Assembly: GCF_002104765.1 (NCBI RefSeq)
Contig: NZ_NCXM01000012.1
Location: 107,207-171,206 of the forward strand
DNA from: Mycolicibacterium vulneris
GTDB lineage: Bacteria > Actinomycetota > Actinomycetes > Mycobacteriales > Mycobacteriaceae
Reading direction: 5' to 3'
DNA length: 64,000 nucleotides
In this document: positions 55,399 to 63,844 of the stretch, one piece after another
How positions within the stretch are numbered: the first letter of the stretch is position 1
How the letters are laid out: every line of letters starts with the position of its first letter
Notes under the pieces: generated by a model
Databases searched by the model: none
The model's input: only the letters and a program-made list of their open reading frames with translations
Told to the model about the DNA's origin: nothing
Made by a program: the position numbers and the translations under genes

Positions 55399-56209
55399 CG
55401 AGATAGGTCTCGTTGTCGAGGTCGGCGGTGAGTTCCTCGACGTCGAAGGGACGGTCCAGACGCGCGTGCAAGGCCTTCGGGTCGATGAGCAGGCTTATTT
55501 CCGCGGTTTGACGGGCGAACAGTCGCCCGATGAGGGGATAGATTCGGCGCATGATCGCCCGCTCCGCGGACGTGCAGCGCGACGCGCAGTAGCCGACGTG
55601 GCCGATCTCGTCGGTGAGGATTTCGCTGTAGAGCAGTTCGATTCGCTCGGCGACGCGGGGTTCGTCGGCGAAAAGCCTTCTGCCGGCACGGCGTAATTCG
55701 TCGAACAGGATGCATCCCGCCATCTCCGCGGCTCCGACGAACATGAAGCCGAGCCGTTCGGGCAGGAACACATTCGCTTTGACGAACTGGCGTATCACGA
55801 AGGGCGGCGGGACGACCTGGAAGGTCAGGTCGAACACGTCGAGCGCGTAGGCCAGCAGCCGGGTGTGGTAGTGCTCTTCGAGTTCGAGGTAGACGCGCTC
55901 GGGCGGCACGCTCTCGTCGCTGTTGCGCCCGTAGGTCTCGCCCAACCCCACGCCGAATCGCTCCGCCTGATTGAGCTTTGCGGTTGCCAGCAGGAACAGC
56001 ATCTTGGCGTCCAGTCCGGGTTCGGGTCGTCGGCGGCGCAGGTTGCGCAGGAAGGTGGTTCGGTCGGCGGGGTGGGCCGACCGCACGGGATTGGATTCGA
56101 TGTCGCTGAAGAACTGCTCGCGGTTGGCCAGCCGCCTGTTGAGCAGATCGGCCTCGCCGTCACGCTTGGCCAGAAAGTCCCGGTAGCCTTCGATGCCGGT
56201 GCGGTTCAT
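55385..56209 (-). CDS. Ferritin-like di-iron protein (AurF-like), function unknown
   Basis: 274 aa, mainly helical. Two ExxH pairs are visible, E112-x2-H115 in LELEEHYHTRLL and E201-x2-H204 in TDEIGHVGYC, plus E162 in GAAEMAG: the ligand set of a carboxylate-bridged di-iron site as in ferritin-like oxygenases. No membrane segment. The ATG overlaps the stop of the upstream TetR gene (ATGA), so the regulator and enzyme are co-expressed. A TGACAATCGTTGTCA palindrome lies 17-31 bp before the start. An oxygenase or N-oxygenase role is inference. Confidence 0.7.
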   Translation of the reverse strand: MNRTGIEGYRDFLAKRDGEADLLNRRLANREQFFSDIESNPVRSAHPADRTTFLRNLRRRRPEPGLDAKMLFLLATAKLNQAERFGVGLGETYGRNSDESVPPERVYLELEEHYHTRLLAYALDVFDLTFQVVPPPFVIRQFVKANVFLPERLGFMFVGAAEMAGCILFDELRRAGRRLFADEPRVAERIELLYSEILTDEIGHVGYCASRCTSAERAIMRRIYPLIGRLFARQTAEISLLIDPKALHARLDRPFDVEELTADLDNETYLVTHP

Positions 56210-56814
56210 CGCTTCTCCATTCCTTTGACAATCGTTGTCACGTAACGGCTTAACAGCGCGGCATCATGGGTCCCGGTGGCCAGCAGCGCGAACAGTCCGG
56301 TGAGAAAGAACGTCGCGAGCTCGGCCGCGTCGACGTCGGAGTTGACCTGCCCCGCGTCCTGGGCCCGACCGATGACACCCACCAGGAATTGTCCGACCGG
56401 GTGCTGGGCGAATTCGTCTTCGACCGGACGGGTCGAGGAGAAATGCAATCCGAGCATGTCCCGGAAAACCGCTTCGCCCAAACGACTTTCGGCGCTGAGC
56501 ACGTGATGCACGAGCTGGGAGAGCACCGACGCCAGCTCACCCTTGGCGTCGCCGAGTTCGCTGATGATCCGGGTCTCCTCCACCCGCTCCACCTCGATGA
56601 GAACATGCTCCTTGGTCGGGAAATGGAAATAGAACGTCCCCCGTGCCACGCCCGCCTCGGCGACGATCGCACTGACATCGGCGGCGGCCACGCCGCGCCG
56701 CGAGATCTCGGCCAGCGCCGCGTCGAACAGGCGCGCGCGGGTTTCCAGCCGGCGCGTTTCGCGGACGCTTGCGCCCGGCGATCCGGTCGCGGATGGCGCG
56801 CGTAGTGACTCCAT
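56206..56814 (-). CDS. TetR-family regulator
   Basis: 202 aa. The N-terminal helix-turn-helix is VSAIVAEAGVARGTFYFHFP, with a helical ligand-binding domain after it. ATG 56814 (MESLRAP) is preferred to an upstream TTG. Tandem palindromes TGACGATCGTCA and TGACGGTCGTCA lie 23-47 bp before the start, so autoregulation is likely. The stop overlaps the di-iron protein gene by 4 bases. Ligand unknown. Confidence 0.87.
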   Translation of the reverse strand: MESLRAPSATGSPGASVRETRRLETRARLFDAALAEISRRGVAAADVSAIVAEAGVARGTFYFHFPTKEHVLIEVERVEETRIISELGDAKGELASVLSQLVHHVLSAESRLGEAVFRDMLGLHFSSTRPVEDEFAQHPVGQFLVGVIGRAQDAGQVNSDVDAAELATFFLTGLFALLATGTHDAALLSRYVTTIVKGMEKR

Positions 56815-56836
56815 GGGGGCACCGTACGTCAATGGC

Positions 56837-56861
56837 TGACGATCGTCAATGACGGTCGTCA
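56837..56861. promoter_or_regulatory. Tandem TetR operator
   Basis: TGACGATCGTCA (56837-56848, perfect palindrome) and TGACGGTCGTCA (56850-56861, one mismatch) are 13 bp apart start to start, just upstream of the tetR gene. Such close tandem sites suggest binding of two dimers. Confidence 0.7.
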
Positions 56862-56929
56862 GCGAGTGTCAGCCGATGATTCCCGCCGCCGGGTGTTCCG
56901 CCCAGTCGCGAATCGCCGGGATCCTCAAC

Positions 56930-57011
56930 GCGAGCACCGCTGGCGCCCAACGGGTGGCCAATGGCGATGGCACCGCCGTTGACGTTGGTCTTGGCCAGAT
57001 CGGCGCCGGTG
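56930..57011 (-). pseudogene. Thiolase gene fragment, near-identical to part of the thiolase at 58332-59528
   Basis: 82 bp align without gaps to 58446-58527 with three differences. The fragment encodes [20 protein letters not shown] and the following LGASGAR, the thiolase signature. Both ends run into unrelated sequence (on one side a frame ending [18 protein letters not shown]). The rest of 56862-57123 holds no recognisable gene. Confidence 0.75.
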
Positions 57012-57123
57012 CCCAGGCATCGCGACACGTCGAACGCCACAGGAGTGCGGGTGCGGCTGCACCAGGCGTTAACCACTATTTGAGGAACACCACTGGGAAC
57101 TTGTTCTCGGTAACACCAACTAG

Positions 57124-57462
57124 TTATGGACAAAGATCGTTTACGGCGTAGTTAACGAAGTCGCTGGCCTGTTCGGGAGTGAGCCCACCTCTGCCCAGCC
57201 TGGCGTCGGAGGTCTGCAGCACCGTTTGCTTCAGCTGTCGGACATCAACGCCCGCCCATACCTGTTGGCAAATCTCCTGGCCTACTTGCACCAGCGTCGC
57301 GTCACCGCCGTCGACGTCGCGGATCCCCCCGTTGTGCAGGTCACTCAGATAGGAGGCAACGTCAGCATAAGCCGGGCCGGCCCAGATGACCCCGGCGACC
57401 AGAAGCGGACCAATTGTCAGCGGCAGGGCCATAAGTCGCCCATAGCGCCTGTGCGCCGCCAT
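57124..57462 (-). CDS. Secreted DUF732 protein
   Basis: 112 aa. An N-terminal signal peptide ([20 protein letters not shown], cleaved after AYA) is followed by the small DUF732 domain of mycobacteria, [20 protein letters not shown] and [19 protein letters not shown], with two Cys that may form a disulfide. ATG 57462 has AAGGAGAAGGAG before it. Function unknown. The upstream 360 bp hold only the hydrolase remnant below. Confidence 0.83.
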   Translation of the reverse strand: MAAHRRYGRLMALPLTIGPLLVAGVIWAGPAYADVASYLSDLHNGGIRDVDGGDATLVQVGQEICQQVWAGVDVRQLKQTVLQTSDARLGRGGLTPEQASDFVNYAVNDLCP

Positions 57463-57676
57463 AGCTCCTTCTCCTTTGCCTACGAAACGGAGCGAATTGG
57501 AAGACTTCACTCTGGAGAACCTCCGCGATGCGCTCCGCAGGGATGGGGTGCCGAAACCGTTGGCATGATCGGAGATGCGATGCTACCCCGAGTAGCTGTG
57601 TAGTGCCTTTGAAGTTCGTCGGAGTCTACTGGCCATTTGCACCACCGCAGTCGGCGCGATAAGCCGTCAACGGGCC

Positions 57677-57817
57677 CATGACCCCAACGGCAAACTTCGT
57701 CAGCAGGCGGCAATGCTCGCTGCCCCCAACAGGACTGAGGCGCTCTCGAAATTGCGGCTGCCCACGCTGATTATGCACAGAATCATCGACCCGCTCCGGG
57801 CCGCTCACCTGCGTTGA
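57677..57817 (+). pseudogene. Alpha/beta-hydrolase remnant
   Basis: One frame reads HDPNGKLRQQAAMLAAPNRT then EALSKLRLPTLIMHRIIDPL, matching the segment of alpha/beta hydrolases around the acid residue (usual form PTLVIHGxxDPL; here the Gly is Arg). It ends at a TGA after AAHLR, without the C-terminal catalytic His region, and upstream the frame is soon closed. No start codon or ribosome binding site fits. Confidence 0.55.
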
Positions 57818-57822
57818 CGGCA

Positions 57823-58320
57823 TTAGCCGCTGGTCACCTTGGCGGCCAGTGCCGCCAGCTTGGCGTCGAGTTTCTCTGCGGCGCTCAGTAATTCCGCATT
57901 CGGTTCGAATACCATCAGTGACGACGGCTTGATGTAGGTCAAACTGCTGCGGCCCTCACCCTCGTCGACGAGCAGCAGCTCGACCGGGGCGAACAAACCG
58001 GCCTTCACGTCGTGGCGCAGCATGGTGATGGCGATCAGCGGGTTGCCGAGGACCACGCGCATCACCTTGCGGTCGATGCCAGCCTTGCTGATCCAGGCAC
58101 CGTGGTCGATCAGCTTGAACAACATGAATCCGCTTGGGCCGACGTGGGGTTCGACCTGCTTTTGGTAGGACGCCCAGGTATCGGCCTTCGCGAGGTCTGT
58201 CAGCGACACCGGCTTTTCACCGATGTCATCCAGCAATGCGGCGAGCAGTGCGTCGTAGCTCTTGGCGCTGTCGTAGCGCATCCGGATGCCGTCGAATTTG
58301 ATTTCTTGCGAATTACTCAC
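57823..58320 (-). CDS. DUF302 domain protein
   Basis: 165 aa. IKFDGIRMRYDSAKSYDALL, KLIDHGAWISKAG, VMRVVLGNPLIAITMLRHDV and PVELLLVDEGEGRSSLTYIK match DUF302, a small alpha/beta fold of unknown activity. GTG 58320 has GGAGGG in front. It starts 11 bp after the thiolase stop and shares its transcript, so both may be controlled by the HxlR protein. Confidence 0.82.
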   Translation of the reverse strand: MSNSQEIKFDGIRMRYDSAKSYDALLAALLDDIGEKPVSLTDLAKADTWASYQKQVEPHVGPSGFMLFKLIDHGAWISKAGIDRKVMRVVLGNPLIAITMLRHDVKAGLFAPVELLLVDEGEGRSSLTYIKPSSLMVFEPNAELLSAAEKLDAKLAALAAKVTSG

Positions 58321-58331
58321 GATGGACCCTC

Positions 58332-59528
58332 CTAGTCGAGTCGCTCGATGATGGTGGCGTTGGCCATGCCGCCCCCCTCGCACATCGTCTGCAGCCCGTA
58401 GCGACCGCCGCGCTGTTCCAGCGCGTTGACCAGGGTGGTCATCAGGCGAGCACCGCTGGCGCCCAACGGGTGGCCGATGGCGATGGCACCGCCGTTGACG
58501 TTGGTCTTGGCCAGATCCGCTCCGGTGTCCTTGGCCCAGGCCAGCACGACGGGTGCGAACGCCTCGTTCACCTCGAACAGGTCGATATCGGCGAGCGTCA
58601 GACCCGCCTTCGACAACACCTTCTCGGTGGCCGGTATGACACCGGTCAGCATGTACAGCGGGTCGGAGCCCACCACGGTGGCGGTGTGGATTCGCGCCAG
58701 CGGGCGTAGCCCCAGCTTGCTGGCGGCCTCACTGCTGGCGATCAGCACCGCGGCGCTGCCGTCGGACAGCGGCGAGGAGTTGCCGGGCGTGATCTCCCAA
58801 TTGATCTGCGGGAAGCGGGCTTTGGCCGCGTCGCTGTAGAACGCCGGCTGCAATCCGGCCAGCGTCTCGACCGTCGTGCCGGGGCGGATGATCTCATCGG
58901 TGGCCAGCCCGGCGATCGGAATGAGCTCGTTGTCGAACAGCCCTTCCTTGGTGGCGCGGGCGGCCTTCTCGTGGCTGCCTGCCGAGAACTCGTCGAGCTG
59001 GGCGCGCGAGAAGCCCCACTTCGCGGCGATCAGCTCGGCGCTGATGCCCTGCAGCACCAGGCCGTCGGGATAGCGGCGGGTCATGTCCTCGCCCATCGGG
59101 TTACTGCCCGGCAGCACCTGCGTACCCATCGGCACGCGGCTCATCGACTCCACACCACCGGCGATGACGAGGTCGTAGGCGCCGGCGACCACGCCCTGGG
59201 CGGCGAAGCTGATGGCCTGCTGGCTACTGCCGCATTGCCGGTCGATCGTGACACCGGGAACCGACTCCGGGAAACCCGCGCCCAGCAGCGCATTACGGGC
59301 GATGTTGGCGGCCTGGTCGCCGACCTGGGTGACGGCGCCGGCGATGACGTCGTCGACTTGGGCCGGATCCACGCCGGTGCGCGCCACCAGCTCGCGCAGG
59401 CTGTGGGCCAGCAGGTCGGCGGGCAACACGTCGTGCAGCGCGCCACTGGCCTTGCCCTTGCCGATGGGGGTGCGGACGGCTCCGACGATGACGGCGTCGC
59501 GGACCCCGAAACTGGGATGGCTCGTCAT
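58332..59528 (-). CDS. Acetyl-CoA acetyltransferase (thiolase, FadA-type)
   Basis: 398 aa. Catalytic Cys99 in [33 protein letters not shown] with the active-site His, and the C-terminal Cys in QTMCEGGGMANA. It condenses or cleaves acyl-CoA in beta-oxidation or its reverse. ATG 59528 with GAGGAGGAG directly before. It is divergent from the HxlR gene over a shared 98-bp promoter with a 22-bp inverted repeat. A fragment with near-identical sequence lies 1.5 kb away. Confidence 0.93.
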   Translation of the reverse strand: MTSHPSFGVRDAVIVGAVRTPIGKGKASGALHDVLPADLLAHSLRELVARTGVDPAQVDDVIAGAVTQVGDQAANIARNALLGAGFPESVPGVTIDRQCGSSQQAISFAAQGVVAGAYDLVIAGGVESMSRVPMGTQVLPGSNPMGEDMTRRYPDGLVLQGISAELIAAKWGFSRAQLDEFSAGSHEKAARATKEGLFDNELIPIAGLATDEIIRPGTTVETLAGLQPAFYSDAAKARFPQINWEITPGNSSPLSDGSAAVLIASSEAASKLGLRPLARIHTATVVGSDPLYMLTGVIPATEKVLSKAGLTLADIDLFEVNEAFAPVVLAWAKDTGADLAKTNVNGGAIAIGHPLGASGARLMTTLVNALEQRGGRYGLQTMCEGGGMANATIIERLD

Positions 59529-59570
59529 GACTCCTCCTCGAGTCGATCTCGATCTAGGTATAGATCGCTG

Positions 59571-59592
59571 TACCCAGGTAAACACCTCGGTA
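59571..59592. promoter_or_regulatory. Inverted repeat in the thiolase/hxlR divergent promoter
   Basis: TACCCAGGT (59571-59579), 4 bases, ACCTCGGTA (59584-59592): 9-bp arms with one mismatch. Position midway in the 98-bp divergent region points to the adjacent HxlR regulator controlling both genes. Confidence 0.6.
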
Positions 59593-59626
59593 TGCTTAAA
59601 GCAACCCAGGTGCGGAGGTGATTTAG

Positions 59627-60103
59627 ATGACACTGCTGCAAGGACCGCTGGCCGACCGCGACGCCTGGTCGGCGGTGGGCGAGTGCGCGATCGAGAAGAC
59701 GATGGCGGTCGTCGGAACCAAATCCGCGATGCTGATCATGCGCGAGGCGTACTACGGCACCACCCGGTTCGACGACTTCGCCCGGCGGGTGGGCATCACC
59801 AAGGCCGCCACCTCGGCGCGGCTGAGCGAACTGGTCGAGCTGGGGCTGCTACGGCGCCAGCCCTATCAAGAACCCGGGCAGCGCAGCCGTGATGAGTATG
59901 TGCTCACCGACGCCGGCGTCGACTTCATGCCGGTGGTGTGGGCGCTGTTCGAGTGGGGGAGGCATCACCTGCCGGGCCGCAACCGGCTACGGCTGACCCA
60001 CCTGGGCTGCGGCGCCGAGGTGGGTGTCGAAATTCGTTGCGCGGAAGGCCATCTGGTGCCGCCCGACGAGCTCGGCATGCGGCTGGCTAAGAAGTCTGGT
60101 TGA
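59627..60103 (+). CDS. HxlR-family transcription regulator
   Basis: 158 aa. Winged helix with CAIEKTMAVVGTKSAMLIMR, RFDDFARRVGITKAATSARL and LVELGLLRRQPYQEPGQRSR (wing), plus a C-terminal zinc-ribbon-like part (HLGCGAEVGVEIRCAEGH). ATG 59627 has GGAGGTG. Divergent from the thiolase operon. Its end overlaps the convergent rsgA gene by 17 bases. Confidence 0.87.
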   Translation: MTLLQGPLADRDAWSAVGECAIEKTMAVVGTKSAMLIMREAYYGTTRFDDFARRVGITKAATSARLSELVELGLLRRQPYQEPGQRSRDEYVLTDAGVDFMPVVWALFEWGRHHLPGRNRLRLTHLGCGAEVGVEIRCAEGHLVPPDELGMRLAKKSG

Positions 60104-61082
60104 GCGCGGCCAGCAGCCGGCGGGCCGCGGCGACGCGGCGCACGGCGGGCCCGGTCAGGGTGTCCAGCGCGCACTCGGGGTCGGCCGGCGGCCCCATGTG
60201 CCCGCAGCCGCGGGGGCAATCCGCGATGGCCTCGGCCAGGTCGGAGAACGCCATCATGACATCGTCGGGCTGGATATGGGCGAGCCCGAAGGAACGGATG
60301 CCCGGCGTGTCGATCACCCATCCGGTGGTGCCCAGCGGCTCGGTCAGCGGTAGCGCCACCGACTGCGTCGACGTGTGCCGCCCCCGGCCGATGTCGGTCA
60401 CGTCGCCGACGGCGCGGTCCGCGTCGGGCACCAGGCGGTTCACCAAGGTGGACTTCCCGACGCCGGAATGCCCGAGCAGCACGGTGATCTTGCCCGCGAG
60501 CAGGTCCGCCACGGCCAGCAGGGGATCGTCGCGGCCGGCGGCCACCACGGTCAGATCCAGGTCGACGAACTGCTCCGCGAACGGCTCCGGCGGGGCGAGG
60601 TCGGTCTTGGTCAGGCACAGGATCGGCGTGAGTCCGCCCGCGTAGGCGGCGATCAGCGTCCGGTCCACCAGGCCGGTGCGGGGCGGCGGGTCGGCCAGCG
60701 CCACCACGATCAGCAACTGGTCGGCGTTGGCGACCACCACCCGTTCGGTCGGATCGGTGTCATCGGCGGTGCGCCGCAACACCGTTCGCCGCTCCCCGCG
60801 ACGCACGATGCGGGCCAGCGTGTCCGGCCGCCCCGACAGGTCACCGACCACGTCGACGTCGTCGCCCACCACGATCGGGGTGCGGCCCAGTTCGCGCGCC
60901 CGCATGGCGGTGACCCGGTGGTCGACGTCGCCGCCCAGCACGCATCCCCAGCGGCCACGGTCGACACTGACCACCATCGCGGCCTCGGCGTCGGCGTGCT
61001 CGGGACGGGTTTTGGTCCGCGGGCGCGAGCCCCGGCCGGAGCGGATCTTGACGTCCGACTCGTCGTAGTCGCCCGGCTTCAC
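60087..61082 (-). CDS. rsgA: Ribosome-assembly GTPase RsgA
   Basis: 331 aa, circularly permuted GTPase that checks late 30S maturation. An N-terminal OB-fold precedes G4 TKTD, G1 [12 protein letters not shown] and G3 DTPGIRSFG in permuted order; the zinc knuckle is [19 protein letters not shown] 61082 overlaps the aroA stop by 4 bases (GTGA). An aroA-rsgA pair is also the order in Mtb (Rv3227-Rv3228). Confidence 0.93.
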   Translation of the reverse strand: MKPGDYDESDVKIRSGRGSRPRTKTRPEHADAEAAMVVSVDRGRWGCVLGGDVDHRVTAMRARELGRTPIVVGDDVDVVGDLSGRPDTLARIVRRGERRTVLRRTADDTDPTERVVVANADQLLIVVALADPPPRTGLVDRTLIAAYAGGLTPILCLTKTDLAPPEPFAEQFVDLDLTVVAAGRDDPLLAVADLLAGKITVLLGHSGVGKSTLVNRLVPDADRAVGDVTDIGRGRHTSTQSVALPLTEPLGTTGWVIDTPGIRSFGLAHIQPDDVMMAFSDLAEAIADCPRGCGHMGPPADPECALDTLTGPAVRRVAAARRLLAALNQTS

Positions 61083-62374
61083 ATGCGCTGCTCTTCCCCG
61101 GGCTCCAGCATGCGGGCCCACAGCCGCGGAAAGTCCGGCAGCGTTTTGCTGGTGGCGCCGATGTCGTCGACCTCGACCCCGTCCACCCGCAGCCCGACGA
61201 TCGCACCCGCCATCGCCATTCGATGATCGGCATAGGAGTGCCACACCCCGGACCGCAGCGGCTTCGCGGTGATCTCGAGACCGTCGGGGGTTTCGGTGCA
61301 CTCGCCGCCCAGTCGGTTGATCTCCGCGCTCAGCGCCGCCAGCCGATCGGTCTCGTGGCCGCGCAGATGCGCGATGCCGGACAGGCGTGACACCGACCCC
61401 GGCGTCGCCAGTGCCGCCAGCGCGGCCACCGACGGCGTCAGCTCGCCGACCGCGCGCAGGTCGACGTCGAAGCCGCCGAAGTCCCCGGACCCGCGTACCT
61501 CCAGGGACGAATCATTGTGTGTGGCAACGGCATTGAGCTTGCCCAAGACGTGCAGGATGTTGTCGGCGGGCTGCACGCTGCTGGCCGGCCAGCCGGTGAT
61601 GCGCACCGCGCCGCCGCTGACCACCGCCGCGGCCAGGAAGGGGACGGCGTTGGTCAGGTCCGGCTCCACCTCCCAGTGCCGCGCCGCGACCGGCCCGGGC
61701 CGCACCGTCCAGCGGTTGGCGACGGAGTCGTCGACGTCGACCCCGGCCTGGCGCAGCATCACCACCGTCATCGCGATGTGCGGAGCCGATGGCAGCGACG
61801 CGCCGGTGTGTTGCACGGTCAGGCCCTCGGTGAACGAGGCCGCGCACAACAGCAGGCCGGAGACGAACTGCGACGAGGCCGAGGCGTCGATGTCCACGGT
61901 GCCGCCCATGATCGAACCGGTGCCCAGCACCCGGAACGGGAGGCCGGAGCCGTCGATCCGCACGCCGAGCCCGCGCAGCGCGTCCAGCAGCGGGGCGATG
62001 GGCCGGGCCCGGGCCTGCTCGTCGCCGTCGAACTCCACCGCCGACTCGGCCAGCGACGCCAGCGGCGGCACGAACCGCAGCACCGTGCCGGCCAGGCCGC
62101 AATCGACTTGCGTCGGCGGCTCCGGGGCGACGCGGCCGCTCACCGTCAGCTCCGTCCCGTCGCCGTCGATGCGCAAGCCCAGGGTGCGCAGCGCCCCGAT
62201 CATCAGGTCGGTGTCGCGGCTGCGCAGCGCCCCGCTGACGGTCGGGGTGCCCTGTTCCTGCGTGGCCGCCAGCGCCGCCAGCACCAGGGCCCGGTTGGTC
62301 TGCGACTTCGAACCCGGCACGGTCACGGTCGCGTGCACCGGCTGCGATGCCAAGGGGGCGGTCCAGGTCGTCAC
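61079..62374 (-). CDS. aroA: 3-phosphoshikimate 1-carboxyvinyltransferase (EPSP synthase)
   Basis: 431 aa, sixth step of the shikimate pathway. [19 protein letters not shown] (substrate-site Lys and Ser), [25 protein letters not shown], and the late [24 protein letters not shown] are all present. GTG 62374 (VTTWTAP) is chosen over an upstream GTG/ATG. The C-terminus is about 20 residues shorter than the remembered Mtb protein because the frame ends in the rsgA overlap. Confidence 0.95.
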   Translation of the reverse strand: MTTWTAPLASQPVHATVTVPGSKSQTNRALVLAALAATQEQGTPTVSGALRSRDTDLMIGALRTLGLRIDGDGTELTVSGRVAPEPPTQVDCGLAGTVLRFVPPLASLAESAVEFDGDEQARARPIAPLLDALRGLGVRIDGSGLPFRVLGTGSIMGGTVDIDASASSQFVSGLLLCAASFTEGLTVQHTGASLPSAPHIAMTVVMLRQAGVDVDDSVANRWTVRPGPVAARHWEVEPDLTNAVPFLAAAVVSGGAVRITGWPASSVQPADNILHVLGKLNAVATHNDSSLEVRGSGDFGGFDVDLRAVGELTPSVAALAALATPGSVSRLSGIAHLRGHETDRLAALSAEINRLGGECTETPDGLEITAKPLRSGVWHSYADHRMAMAGAIVGLRVDGVEVDDIGATSKTLPDFPRLWARMLEPGEEQRM

Positions 62375-62442
62375 CGGTCCATCATCGCCTGTCACCGGTT
62401 TCTGCCCCAATAGGACTTCGCGGCTCTGCCACTATGGGTCTT

Positions 62443-63207
62443 ATGTGTGGACGGTTCGCGGTGACCACCGATCCGGCCCTGCTGGCCGAGAAGATCAAGG
62501 CGATTGACGAGGCCACCGGCGCCGATGGGGCCTCGAGCGCACCCAACTACAACGTGGCCCCGACCACGTCCATCGCGGCTGTCGTCAGCAGGCGTTCCGA
62601 GCCCGAGGACCAGCCGACCCGTCGGGTGCGGCTGATGCGCTGGGGCCTGGTGCCGCCGTGGGCCAAGGCGGGTGCCGACGGCGCGCCCGACACCAAGGGC
62701 CCGATGCTGATCAACGCCCGCGCGGACAAGGTCACCACGTCGCCGGCCTTCCGGACCAGCGCCAAGTCCAAGCGCTGCCTGATCCCGATGGACGGCTACT
62801 ACGAGTGGCGGGTCAACTCGGACGACGCGGCCGGCAAGAAGACCCGCAAGACGCCGTTCTTCATGTACTCCGAAGACGGGGAGCCGCTGTTCATGGCCGG
62901 TCTGTGGTCGGTATGGAAGCCGGCCAAGGACGCGTCGCCGTTGCTGAGCTGCACGATCATCACCACCGATGCGCCGGGGGAGCTGGCGCAGATTCACGAT
63001 CGGATGCCGCTGGTGTTGCCCGAGCGCGACTGGGACCGGTGGCTGGACCCGGACGCCGCGATCGACGAGCAACTGCTGACCCGCACGCCCGATGTGAGCG
63101 CCATCCGGATGCGCGAGGTGTCGACGTTGGTCAACAACGTCCGCAACAACGGCCCGCAGTTGCTCGAGCCGGCCGAGCCGCAGCCCGAGCAGATGAAAAT
63201 CCTGTAG
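62443..63207 (+). CDS. SRAP-domain DNA-crosslink protein (YedK/HMCES-type, Rv3226c)
   Basis: 254 aa. Starts MCGRF: after removal of Met, Cys2 forms a thiazolidine crosslink with abasic sites in single-stranded DNA. Also present are NVAPTT, RWGLVPPWAK, NARADKVTTSPAFR, the glutamate-bearing PMDGYYEWR and the His in IHDRMPLVL. An upstream in-frame ATG would place residues before the Cys and is rejected. Divergent from aroA. Confidence 0.93.
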   Translation: MCGRFAVTTDPALLAEKIKAIDEATGADGASSAPNYNVAPTTSIAAVVSRRSEPEDQPTRRVRLMRWGLVPPWAKAGADGAPDTKGPMLINARADKVTTSPAFRTSAKSKRCLIPMDGYYEWRVNSDDAAGKKTRKTPFFMYSEDGEPLFMAGLWSVWKPAKDASPLLSCTIITTDAPGELAQIHDRMPLVLPERDWDRWLDPDAAIDEQLLTRTPDVSAIRMREVSTLVNNVRNNGPQLLEPAEPQPEQMKIL

Positions 63208-63221
63208 CGCGGCTTTGGCCG

Positions 63222-63545
63222 CTATGCCGAGGACGCGGCCGCCTCATCGTCGTCTCCATCGCGGAGCAGTTTCTCGGGGTGATGGAAGGTGTTGATTCGC
63301 GGTTGGCCTCGGTCCAGGTGTGGGGGCGGGCTCCATTCGGTGTCACCGTTGGCGTTCTTGCGGGTGGTCCAGCCGCCCGGTTTCAGCAGGCGATGATGGG
63401 GGCCGCAGGCGAAGGTGAGGTCGTTGACGTCGGTGCTGTGGCACTTGCTGTAGTCGGTGACGTGGTGGACTTCGCAGTAGTAGCCGGCCACGGTGCAGCC
63501 CGGGGCCGAACACCCGCGATCCTTGGCGTACAACACGACGCGCTG
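63222..63545 (-). pseudogene. C-terminal part of a REP13E12-type HNH endonuclease gene
   Basis: Encodes [30 protein letters not shown] and the HNH zinc/metal segment [20 protein letters not shown], the conserved C-terminus of DUF222/HNH proteins found in the 13E12 repeat family. Its 5' side ends at the 22-bp sequence shared with 63871-63892; the upstream part of the protein continues beyond the insert. HNH residues look intact, but no start is available. Confidence 0.75.
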
Positions 63546-63564
63546 ATGTCCGTGCTACTTGCGA

Positions 63565-63807
63565 TTAGGCGCGCCGTTGATGATGCCGATCATGACCGAC
63601 AAGACGAACGTACGCCCAGTTGATCGCCCAGCCGTGACCGATCGCGATAAGCGCTAGGCCAACAACGAAAACGATATAACCCAGGAGTGGGCGGTCCTGG
63701 CCTAGGCGCTTCCCCCATACCGAGCCAGCAGCACCAGCCACACCTATCACCAACCACCAAAAGGGCTGCCGCTTGAGAAGGCTCAATGAGCTGGTAGCGT
63801 CGGCCAT
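63565..63807 (-). CDS. Small two-helix membrane protein inside the HNH gene insert
   Basis: 80 aa. Two hydrophobic segments, WWLVIGVAGAAGSVWG and LLGYIVFVVGLALIAIGHGW, are followed by a short His/Arg-rich tail. ATG 63807 (MADATSS) is the most likely start; the frame is open back to a GTG at 63870 within the junction. Base composition is clearly less GC-rich than its neighbours. No family recognised. Confidence 0.5.
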   Translation of the reverse strand: MADATSSLSLLKRQPFWWLVIGVAGAAGSVWGKRLGQDRPLLGYIVFVVGLALIAIGHGWAINWAYVRLVGHDRHHQRRA

Positions 63808-63844
63808 CCTGTTACCGCCCGTCGTAGATTGCTCGTTGTTCAGT

